A stretch of 64,000 nucleotides of DNA from the NCBI GenBank assembly GCA_002205965.3, contig NADL03000611.1, forward strand, positions 1,240,001 through 1,304,000, written 5' to 3'. Under the pieces are notes generated by a model. The model was not told the DNA's origin and searched no databases. It saw only the letters and a list, made by a program, of their open reading frames with translations. Made by a program: the position numbers and the translations under genes. Positions within the stretch are counted from its first letter, which is position 1. The number at the start of each line of letters is the position of its first letter. Shown here one piece after another: positions 55,216 through 64,000 of the stretch. The DNA comes from Kappaphycus alvarezii. Its lineage: Eukaryota; Rhodophyta; Florideophyceae; Gigartinales; Solieriaceae.

Positions 55216-57503
55216 CTGATGGAGAACATGTTGTACATGTAGATTTGCTTGAAGGGGGTGGGAATCACAGGGCAATTGGGTTCCAAGGGAAGAGGTTAAG
55301 AGGTTGGTTCGAATTGCTCAAGATCGGCAGAACAAGAGACTGGCGTTTTCAGTTGATTGGATGGCGTAACACTAAGTTTTGTTGTTAACAGACAAGAAAC
55401 GAAGCTGGGGAAGACTTTATACTGTGCGTTCTGCGAGCGAAAACCTCCGCCGGGAAGAGGAAATTGATCTTCGTATCACTGCACTTTATTTGGAACAACC
55501 CTTTATTCTCCCTGGCTTGCGTCGAAGCTGTTGGAGTTTATAGCATTTTAAAAATTAGCTAAAGCTACGCTTAACTCTTAAAATCCAACAAGAACGCGAC
55601 GTAGCACTGAAAGCTTGCTCACAGGTGGCAGCAGTAATATATCATTGCGTTACATGGGAGCGGTCGGTACTTTCCCAAATGATGGAAGCAATTTCAGGGT
55701 GTTAACCAGTGTGGGGAGGTGGCAGAGGTAAACTATGGCTCTGAGGAGGGAAGAGGACAAAAAGAGAGAAGGGAAGAGGATGGTACTGTGAATTTGCAAA
55801 CGGTAAGGACAAAGGCGAATATGGGGGCTTCATGATAAGGCCCTGAAACCGCCTTTTGACAAGGTTCTAAGCGACCCAGGTGTTCTACCGCTGAGGAGCT
55901 AGGGGGATCCACTCTGCGCAAGAAAAAAAAGAGTAGCAAGTAGGTGTTAGAATGCTGAAAGCGTAGTTATTTTCCGCTTAGTAAACCGGCGGTATTGATC
56001 TGTATTTTGATTCAAGGGGCAATTTTTGTCCGTCTTCAGCCCATCCTCGAACCTCAAATTCAAAGGGTTACCGTGGTCAAATTACCCGGCCGAAAGACCT
56101 CAAACTTGGTGAGCTAACGAAGCATAACGTGCATAACAGCACCATAAACTTATAAATAACAAAAGGTCAAATATGTGCAACTATGTAACGTTTAATTTTC
56201 ATGACACACATATTGATCATAAAATTCTGACATTAGGGATATGAGCTGTACCTTGCTACTCAGGGTACTATGTCTAAGAAAGAGCGCGGCGAGATCATGG
56301 AGAGATTACTGACTACAAAAAAGAGAACTGTGAAGGGGTGCCCAGCGCTTACAGACCGGGATCATAGTGATTAAATATTATTTAACACCGTACTTTACCG
56401 AATGCGATGCGGAATTGTCGTCGTTCGGTGCATGTGCAACAGACATAATAGGAAATTTTCGTATTTCTGAAATCACTTCATGCGCAGCATCCATCGGGCC
56501 AAATCATCTCAGTGGTCTATATCAGCAGCTTCTATCATCCGCCTGGAGACAATCTGGAGTAGTTCCTTTCTCCTTGAGCCCATGGGCAACACATCTCAGG
56601 CTCTTGTTCTGCTCCCCCGTTGAGTGCTCTAGGGATTCCTGCCGAGGTGACAGCGGAGATTGCACGCGGGCGCTGATGCGACACAGGAACCTTTTGTCCA
56701 TGGTTGATCTCGGTCGCTCCCCCGCTAAATGCACAGCTCATAGACTACCTCGGGTGCAAGGGCAGTTTCTTCACCCAGGGTCGAGCAACTTGATAGCATA
56801 GGCAGTCGTGAGACCTCGCATTTCCAAACCAATAATCAAAGCTAAACCCCCAAAAGGGTCTTTTGCCCTCGTCCGCTAGCAAAGCGGGAAATCTTCTTTT
56901 GTAATCTCTCCGGCTTGTGTGGTTCAGGTCTTTTCTCGTTTTAATTACTCTCTACATAAATTATGTACAACAGCATTGGTTCGATGAAATCGCAAACTCT
57001 TTCAAATTCGTGCGACTTACCGCACACAGTACTTGTGGCGCCTTCTTCAATTACGTCACTTAAGTAAGAATGCGTCCATTCTTCATGTGCAAGCCAAAGT
57101 CGTATGCTTCTTCTTCGTAATTGGTAAATAAACTTTTTATTTACCATGTGACACTCCTTGTCACAACTGCGCAGGTTATCACTGCGTCTTCTTCTCCATC
57201 GTATCTGGAGGCTTTCAGAGGTACTTCTTAGTTAAATAAACTCTTTACCATATATTACCCACTGGCCTTATGTATGGCGACGGGTTCTACCGTTAAAAAA
57301 ATTGAGCGGCGAAAACCACTTGGGAAAAAACACGCGTTTCCGGGAAAATGTATACCACACAGACACTGTAAATAGGCAAACTGCAGCAGCGAAATCAAAA
57401 AAATGAAAGAGAATAAAAACAATACATTAAAGAAAGTAGAATCAAAACAAAAGATAGATAGAAATTACCAATATGCTCTGTCCCTTGCGAGAAACGTTCC
57501 GAA
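55216..57503. other. Interval between piggyBac relic and Copia relic 2
   Basis: A plus frame at 55170-55388 and another at 56367-56801 (144 codons) have no motif; minus frames at 56522-56741 overlap the latter. The piece 56388-57503 would be the 3' untranslated part of Copia relic 2 if the repeat at 56261-56387 is its 3' LTR. Confidence 0.35.
56261..56387 (-). repeat. Direct repeat, candidate 3' LTR of Copia relic 2
   Basis: Roughly three quarters of positions match 61740-61857 in the same orientation, including GGCGAGATCATG, ATTACTGACTACA, AGAACTGT and CTTACAGACCGGG. On the minus strand it starts TGTTAAAT, compared with TGTTGAAT in the partner. Confidence 0.55.
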
Positions 57504-58091
57504 TTACATGTTGATCAACTTTACTAAAGCTTCTATTCGCGGAACGGTGAAAGCTTTGGTGAGCGGATCTACCGGTTGCAGACTTCTCGGTACGTGGTTG
57601 AGCTGAACAACTTCTTCACGAATGAGATCTTGCACGTGATGGACCTTCAACTCAATATACTTGTTCCGCTCAGAAACTTGCGGATTGGTTGGCGCGCTCG
57701 TCGCGGCGGAGCTGTCGGCGTAGACATCTGTAGCCTGCATTATCTAAGATTTTTGATACAGTTTATGAGCCACGAGCTCCCGGGACAATCTGCGCATCCA
57801 CGTTACTTGCTTTGCACAAGTCGAGAGCGCGATTTATTCTGTCTCAGCTGAACTTGGTAGAACCAACGACTGTCGTTTGGAGGACTATTGCACCGGAATT
57901 CCATTCACTGTGATGACCGTCCCTTTGGTGGACCGTCTCTTATCATGACAGCCAGCACAATCAGAGTCGGAGAATACTGAGAGAGGCTGTGGGCTTCTGG
58001 ACGAATAGAGCAGGGGCTTGTCCAAAGTTCCTGCAATATACCTAATCACCCGCTTGGCAAGAGTAAGATGGAGAAGGCAGGGAGCTTGCAT
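57504..58091 (-). pseudogene. Copia RNase H (relic 2)
   Basis: Frame 58091-57885 has LAKRVIRYIAGTLDKPLLYS and FSDSDCAGCHDKRRSTKGTV, the conserved Copia block, with Trp of DWAG changed to Cys. Frame 57740-57504 has RNKYIELKVHHVQDLIREEV and LNHVPRSLQPVDPLTKAF, the end of the polyprotein (HV.T..Q.AD.LTK). A gap with frame change lies between. Confidence 0.85.
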
Positions 58092-58228
58092 CTGTGTTGC
58101 CAGAATGGAGGAAGCGAACGAAAAGTCGGGGCGAGTGCATACTGTTGCCTACATAATTCCACCGACGATAGAGCGGTAGCGAGCATGATCAGATGAAGAG
58201 AGACGAGGCTCATCATAACGAGCTGGAG

Positions 58229-58929
58229 TCACATCGGCGGAAGAAGGGATTGGATTTGGAACAGGTTAGACGTAACTAAGATTCTGTTTTTCGAGAAATC
58301 GTTGACGGTACCGCTCCTGTAAAAAAAACAGACCACTTTTAGTACTACCAATGTCCCATTCCATAAAGGAATATAGCTTTCCGAGTATTTTGACCTTGAA
58401 CTGTAGAGCAGACTTGACTTTGAAGCACTATAGAATGCTTGATTATTGGATGCCAAGGCCATGTCATCGACAACTATGACTAGTACCACAAAGCCGGAGG
58501 CGTCGCGATACAAGTACAAGCGGGAGTCGATACGGGACTGAGCAAAACCCTAAGGTTGAAATGTGTCATGGAGGACACTGCCTTATATCTTCGCGCATTC
58601 CTTGGCTACGTAGAAAGACTTGTGGACCATCACTGCACATCCAGGACGATCCCTGATTCCACTAGAAACCGTCGGTTGATCCATCAAGACCCGGACGTCA
58701 AGTTCTCCGTTGAGACAGCATTATCAATTTCCAATCCTTCTAGGTAGAGATCATGAGCGGCAACCTTGACTAGCAACATGCGGATGGCCTCAAGACGAGA
58801 GACGGGCACATAGATGTGATCCGGGTCGTAATCGCGGTACGATTCCTGTTGTCTCGGCGCATGCATCAAAGAGCCTTGAAAAGCACCGGGACTTCGGTTC
58901 CGGGTGATTCCTGCACACGAAAATCCCAA
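58229..58929 (-). pseudogene. Copia reverse transcriptase (relic 2)
   Basis: Frame 58929-58684 ends with YVPVSRLEAIRMLLVKVAAH and LYLEGLEIDNAV (the first catalytic Asp region, D-V-x-x-A). Frame 58519-58229 has LYRDASGFVVLVIVVDDMAL, the palm motif with V-V-D-D in place of Y-V-D-D as in relic 1. Stops separate the pieces. Confidence 0.8.
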
Positions 58930-59164
58930 GTATGAGGAATGGGATTCATGGCTTTACGAAGTGGCACGTATTCCCAAGTTCCTCGATTGATTAGTGCTCG
59001 ACTTTCTTTATCGATCGCCTCGGCCTATTGAGGTACCAGGCATGAATCCTTGAACGAAAGCGGAATTCGGTGATCACTTAGCTTGGCCTTTCCAGGTAAC
59101 ACGGGTTGGCTGTGATGGGTGTAGAAAAAATGTGCCAAATTAGCTTCGACTTGTTCTGTGTCTC

Positions 59165-60049
59165 CTACGGGTCCATCACGAAAGAGAAACTCCTCGTCGA
59201 AAGTATGTTTTCATGAGACACTTTCAACCAATTCGTTGATCGAAGGAAAGGACGGCTCTTCTCGAAGAATGGTGAAATTGGCCTACCGGCAAGGTCGCAC
59301 TTGGTTCTCGGATGGGTGATAAACTCGAAGAATTGTATTTTCGCTGTCCGTGCCGACGAAGTAACCGAAGATCGTGCCAAGAATAAATCTCTTGCCGGGG
59401 ACTGAACTGGAGCGATATTTGAACGCATAAAAATTTGTGCCAAAAGCCATTAATGTAGAAAGTTCAGGCTGCGTTCCATACCAGAGCGCGTATGGGACTT
59501 TCATGTATGACACGGCTTGCAGGTAGAAGATTGCGAAGCCAGTTAGCATGATATATCGCTTCAGCCCAAAGCGAAAAAGGTAGTTCGCATGCTAAGAGGA
59601 AGACCATCATGAGCTTAGCAATACCCTGAATAAGTCGTTCTGCGGCGCCATTTTGACTCATGCGAATGAGCTGGGTTGAATTGGAGTTTCATATCCCGTT
59701 TTAATGCTAAGTAATTGAGAGCCTTAGACTTAGTTTCACCCGCTCTGTCTAAACGTAGACTGAGCATGATGGACCTCATTTCGTTTTCCACCATTTCCAT
59801 GTACAGTTTCATCGCCTGAAAATAGTACTTCTGCTGGACTAAGAAGTAAACGACGGAATTTTCAGTGGCTTCATCGATGAACGCAGCAAAACAGTGAGCA
59901 CTGCCACCAGAGGTGATTGAAATCTTACCAGATATGTCGCTATGGGTAAGATCCGATAGTAGTGTCACCTGCTGCTGGTTCAAACAAACCGGGGCCTTCT
60001 TGTTTGCACCCTCAGGCGTTTTTAGCGGATGCATTATGGTTTCGTTCAA
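59165..60049 (-). pseudogene. Copia integrase (relic 2)
   Basis: The 144-codon frame 60049-59615 carries the DDE core start: LTHSDISGKISITSGGSAHC (first Asp), FIDEATENSVVYFLVQQKYY and RLDRAGETKSKALNY (second Asp; GGE changed to AGE). Frame 59661-59464 continues with QNGAAERLIQGIAKLMMVFL (catalytic Glu in AAER) and the SLWAEAIYHANWLRN block. Frame 59549-59283 gives VPYALWYGTQPELSTLMAFG and FGYFVGTD. The zinc-binding N-terminal part is not clear. This is the best preserved integrase in the window, but it is still split over three frames. Confidence 0.85.
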
Positions 60050-60591
60050 GTCTCTTTAGACCTCGAGGAGGCTGTCCGCGTGGTCCGTTGCCGAGAGAAT
60101 CGTGGGTACCAGGGAAGTCTCCAGAATCAGTGCGGATAAGTGGAGAAAGAAAAGGAAAAAACTGTTCTCCGCATTCGCCTGGTAGAGAACGTTGCCATGT
60201 GCGTACTCGTGTAGTTCATATCCTTAGTTTCCACCGAGGTTCTTGAAGCAAAATTTGTCTGCTTCGAAGACAGGAGATAAACCGAAAATATGCTCGACAA
60301 AAAGAGGGGGCGACTTTGGCACATCAAGTAGATGGTAGCTCCTTCCCCTTTGTTCCGTTCCATTGGGAATTCTCACTATCCTTCGCCAACAATAAAGTAC
60401 TCGCCCACGCAAGTCTTGACTGTTTCACGGGGCAGCGGCTTGTAGGTAGCGAAACAACGACGGTCCCAATTGAAGACTTCGTTCGCCCGCTATCCGATCA
60501 TGCGCTAGAATAACGCTCCAGTCTACTTACCAAAAGGCGAGCTGAAAGACGAGCCATGAATCCTCTAAGGCGATTTACGGGTCCAGACCCG

Positions 60592-61560
60592 TCATTCACG
60601 CGGTTTCAAGATCGCTGTCATCGTCAGATGCCCACCAGCGATCTTCTTGGCTAGGTAGTTTTTCGTCCTCGAACGGAACGCGGCATGACTCTTTTCTGTC
60701 ATTTTTGTTGCCCCTTTCTTCTGAAAAACCTTCCGGAGCCGTTGCAATGTCCCTGAGGATGTCTTGACTGACCACGATTGGCACAATTGCCATTTCGGGA
60801 CTTATATATGCGACCCCGAAGACCAGCGCGACAGTTCCTTTGCATATTACCGCGCTTCTCACAGTTCAAAAACTCAATGAGGGTAAGGTCGGATCCGTTA
60901 GGTCCAGGAAACTTGGCGTTGTGCGTGGAAGGCTGCGGAGTAGAGACAGTCTTCTCTGGTGCTGTTCCAATTATCGTACTTGGATATAGCTCAGACTTAA
61001 TAGTCACACAAGTCGCATCGAAACTTAGCTTCTGAGCGCCAGCAACTATTGCGATCGCAGACAAAGATGTTTTAAAGCTACCAAGAAGTGCACCAAACTT
61101 GTTTTCTTCCTTTACCTGGTCGTTGAGTCTGGCCAAATCGAGGAAGATCTTCTCGAACTGGTTATTCTGCGAACCAAAGAGTTTCTCTTCCTTGAACTAC
61201 AAATTATGTAGCTTCTTACTTAGATTGAGCTTGGACTTGGTGTTATCCATTTGGTGGGCGGCCTTAAGCTTGCGCCATATGTAACGGGGTAATCCATCAT
61301 CGATAATGGTAGAGCTGATAGAGATGACCGGTTCCTCTCCGAGATGAAGCAAAATGTGCGATCAGGTCTTGCGTTTGTTCTTCGCCCTCTTGTTGCGAAC
61401 GGCGGCGGCAGTGGTATCCGGCGGCTGTTCCTGAATCATGACGTCGAGAATGTGTTCTCGCGTTAGCAGCTCTAGAATGTAGAATGGATATACCGCATTG
61501 CCTGCGGAACCTGTTTGTTTCGGGATTCGAGAATTTTCCAAACGGCTGTCGTCCGCCATC
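60592..61560 (-). pseudogene. Copia gag (relic 2)
   Basis: MADDSRLENSRIPKQTG near 61559 begins a typical Copia gag. LPRYIWRKLKAAHQMDN and LNDQVKEENKFGALLGSFKT (61136 frame) follow the UBN2-type helical pattern. The zinc knuckle is degenerate, LNCEKRGNMQRNC, with the first Cys and the His lost. Two frames overlap around 60860-60700, as expected after a frameshift. The following part down to 60050 should hold protease, but no D-S/T-G is visible. Confidence 0.75.
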
Positions 61561-61739
61561 TGACACCACGCGTGAAGGAAGAAGGAAAGAAAAGTTCGGG
61601 ATCAGTTCGTTCGCCTGTAGAAATGGAGAGAATCGAGAACTCTAAGATGCTGCCATGAAAAATGATGCAACACCTTCCTCCCTTTTTTTTCCCCGACAAA
61701 TTTTTTCTGTGCGAACACTCTACATGCATTTCTTCTCAG

Positions 61740-61857
61740 TGTACTAAGAGTGAGCTCGGCGAGATCATGTCGATATTACTGACTACAGTAAAAAGAACTG
61801 TAAACGTGTACTCCGGGCTTACAGACCGGGAGCGTAGTGATTACAAATCATTCAACA
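61740..61857 (-). repeat. Direct repeat, candidate 5' LTR of Copia relic 2
   Basis: Partner of 56261-56387. On the minus strand it runs from TGTTGAATGATTTGTAATCA to TAGTACA, so both ends have the TG...CA form expected of an LTR. The gag start lies about 180 bases inside. Confidence 0.55.
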
Positions 61858-62130
61858 GTGCAAGCGCTTGGGCATGGTACGAAGTAGAGTTTTGATCAAA
61901 TTGTAATCTAATTTGCCCATTCGCGCTATACAGTGTCTTTGAGCTCCTCAACAGTAAAAAACTACCGATTTTTAGCATAAACTTCCCTTGCAAGAACGAT
62001 CCAGACGTTTTCAATAAGTTTGAAGTCCGAGGATTGCGCAGGCCATGACTAGGGATGCACATGGTGCGATGGAATCTATTATGAACCAAATTGAACCGAC
62101 AAGTGGTCTGTTTTTGTAACAAAAATCAAT
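61858..62130 (-). pseudogene. Tc1/mariner-type transposase C-terminal fragment
   Basis: On the minus strand one frame gives PAQSSDFKLIENVWIVLARE and VYAKNR, the family block around the last catalytic residues (SPDLNPIE-NLW), then FFTVEELKDTLY. The next frame gives LIKTLLRTMPKRL, the C-terminal SMPRR block. It then stops exactly at the candidate Copia LTR, so the retroelement may have inserted into this transposon. The N-terminal two thirds are not found in the following sequence. Confidence 0.65.
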
Positions 62131-62565
62131 TTTGGCAAGCAGTTGTTAATTTTTGCATCCTTAAACGATCCGTGGCGTATGGAGAGATCCGGTTGGCGGT
62201 CTGATTTCTGCTACAGTAGTGAAAGCATCGAATATTTGCTCCGATACTGTTACGAACCGTTTTAAACTGCGTTTTACAGCGTTTCAAACGCAAATTTCAT
62301 ACACTGAGCACACATCGTACTGTCTGAACATCAAAACGCTCAGATAGACAAAATAACCTCAAACAGAAATTAATGGTCAATTTTGGCGATTGTTCCAGTG
62401 TTAGAGACCTCAACGACATAAAAAACTCTTACCGGTACAGTAAAAGGTACTAATACAGTAACAGTTCCGCAAAGTTTTGTCCTAAACATTGCGAAATAGT
62501 TGCGGTCAAACCTTCTAAATAAATACTGCTTTTTACCCAACCATCTCACAGCCCTACCGCTCGCC

Positions 62566-63650
62566 ATGTCCACATCCAAGGAAGCAAAACAGCCTGGGGA
62601 GGGCGCTGGCAATTCAAACAATGCTGTATGTAATATTTCTCTTTCACCAATGTCTGAGTCAAATTGTTCTTCCACAGTAATAAGCCAACGCCCACATCAG
62701 AAACGATTCTTGTCTTAAAATTTTCACGCTTAGTTTTCGAACACTACGGTGAACGTTGAAGTGAGGCGAAATTGTATGCTTTTCGCAATGAATTAAAGCG
62801 TTAACAGTGGGGCAAAATCACGGTAGGAAGCATTGATTCTTACTTGACGTTGAAAACTAGAAACGATTGAAGTCAAGTGTCACATTAACCCAAAAACTGG
62901 AAGAACCCTGACTGCAGGTCCAGAACGGTGTTTTGCAATGCCTTTGTGCCTGCATAATCAGCTCTCGTCCTCCATTTCCAGCTGTTAAAGATCTTTAGTT
63001 TCGTAGACTGCTTAAAACTTTAGATAGTGTAGTGGTGATTCCAAAACGCCGTACTATTTCTCGCCATATCCTTTTTTTGCATGAGGATCGAAGAATTGAG
63101 CTAAAGGCGGGAATTATTGAGACAATAATCCTCACCACCGACGCTTGGTTGTCACGTGTATTTAGAAGATACGTTGCTGGTACAGCTCATTGGATTGATG
63201 AAATTTGAAGCTACACTCAGTTTTATTGAACTTTGTAAGATTATGCTAATCTACTCCATATTATAATTAGGATATGGTATTTGCGAGAGAAGCTTCTATC
63301 TGTGACAGCTGAAAATGCAGCCGAAGTCTGTACAGTAATCGCTATGCTTTTGTAAAGACTCCCTCTGCAGATAGGACTGACATTGGAACGTCATCATGTT
63401 CGATATGTTGCTTATATTGTAATTATTGGAGTCAAAAAAATTTAAGTGAGATTTGTGGCAGTGATACAAGCATCAGAGCATTGTTTGCTTCAGTCCGAAG
63501 TTCAGTAAAGCGAAGAGATATGTTCGAGTCTATCATACATGACAGGAAGCAAATGAGACGCAAATGGGGGAAGAATTGGGGGCTATTAGGATGCAAAATC
63601 TTTATGTTGTCACAAGATGTTCCTCAACCTATCAAATGGTGAGCCCAAGG
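62566..63650 (+). pseudogene. hAT-type transposase relic
   Basis: Possible start MSTSKEAKQPGEGAGNSNN at 62566, then a gap. From 62960 one frame reads RPPFPAVKDL, a TAG, then FRRLLKTLDSVVVIPKRRTI, ILTTDAWLSRVFRRYVAGTA and HWIDEI. This is the hAT block of PF..VE...FR.LL, PSR.TIS, LTTD.W.S and HWID, with the first catalytic Asp. Further frames give KLLSVTAENAAEVCTVIAML (D-N-A-N region), ERHHVRYVAYIVIIGVKKI (like HVRC-AH-LNL) and SIRALFASVRSSVKRRDMFE. RCSSTYQMV (family RW-STY-ML) follows near 63620. hAT enzymes excise with 8-bp target duplications. Many stops and shifts show it is dead. A BED finger was not seen. Confidence 0.78.
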
Positions 63651-64000
63651 CCGCTGTGACAGGATGGCATCGTGGCATTGAGCCACGCGGTGTCGTACAT
63701 CTTCCGGTTAACTTTTTCTACAACTCTTCATGGCCCCTTGTCAAAAGCTTTGAGAAATGGTAAGGCACTTTGGAGCGGAGTTGAGCATTTATTACAATAC
63801 ATTCTGTCTCCCTGAACAGAAATTGTGAATGATTACAGTAGCCTTTCATTAACCTATACATGTAGTTAATTTCCGTCTTGAACATGTTTTCCATTTTTCG
63901 CATACCGTAATTATGCATACTGCATGGTGAAATACAAAAACTAGGCTGCTCTCCGGATACAATAAGCTAATTGCTTACAATTTCACGTACGCCATTGCGG
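63651..64000. other. Downstream of hAT relic, end of window
   Basis: Possibly more of the hAT C-terminal region (ALRNGKALWSGVEHLLQ near 63750-63800), too weak to call. The minus frame 63718-63918 is judged a shadow. Confidence 0.3.

Larger units (their letters stand above)
57504..61560 (-). mobile_element. Copia-type LTR retrotransposon relic 2, nearly full length
   Basis: On the minus strand the complete Copia order can be followed: gag (61560-60700), protease/pre-integrase interval (60700-60050), integrase (60049-59165), RT (58929-58229), RNase H (58091-57504). Stops and frame changes break all parts. It differs clearly in sequence from relic 1, so it is a separate lineage. Direct repeats at 56261-56387 and 61740-61857 lie 5.47 kb apart and may be its LTRs. 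Its 5' side abuts a Tc1 fragment. Confidence 0.88.

Noticed and set aside
56367..56801. 144-codon plus frame
   Set aside because: No motif, overlapped by two minus frames, and it starts at the edge of a candidate LTR.

Overview
The window is eukaryotic nuclear DNA from a transposon-rich genome, most likely an early-diverging (zoosporic-type) fungus. The lineage is an inference. It rests on an ESCRT-I Vps23/TSG101 gene whose UEV region reads like fungal Vps23, on U1-type zinc-finger proteins, and on relics of Copia, Tc1/mariner, hAT and piggyBac elements plus a non-LTR-type element with a restriction-like endonuclease. No rRNA, tRNA, operon or CRISPR signal was seen.

Layout. 1-17.8 kb is AT-rich and nearly gene-free; it holds weak, broken open regions (5.9-6.9, 10.35, 12.1-12.8, 16.4 kb), a zinc-finger relic at 14.5 kb and a strong hairpin at 17.47 kb. 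17.9-18.9 kb is a GC-rich block encoding a broken Ser/Pro-rich protein. 25.4-26.5 kb is a dead Tc1-type transposase. 27.8-31.4 kb is a dead Copia element, cut at its gag end by 31.4-34.3 kb, a GC-rich relic with an AT-rich insertion and two successive CCHC/nuclease modules. 36.3-41.6 kb holds likely host genes: a coiled-coil protein, an unidentified protein, a small protein and Vps23. 42.9-48.2 kb holds two more copies of the same retroelement family; one lost its RT core and the other has a 555-codon RT reading frame. A zinc-finger gene follows (48.4-49.1 kb, minus), then a cluster of tandem repeats and short palindromes (49.1-49.7 kb). 50.9-55.2 kb holds a piggyBac-like relic that carries a YqaJ/lambda-exonuclease-like PD-(D/E)XK domain. 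57.5-61.6 kb is a second, nearly complete Copia relic between 120-bp direct repeats, next to another Tc1 fragment; a hAT relic (62.6-63.65 kb) closes the window.

Two points matter for reading it. First, all five frame breaks in the host-like genes of 36-41 kb look like loss of a single base; four can be placed to the base, and each is explained by a shortened homopolymer. That suggests long-read consensus errors, so several genes called broken here may be intact, including Vps23 and possibly the 46-48 kb retroelement. Second, the piggyBac-plus-YqaJ arrangement is the most unusual system in the window: a cut-and-paste-type transposase that seems to carry a recombination-type exonuclease.
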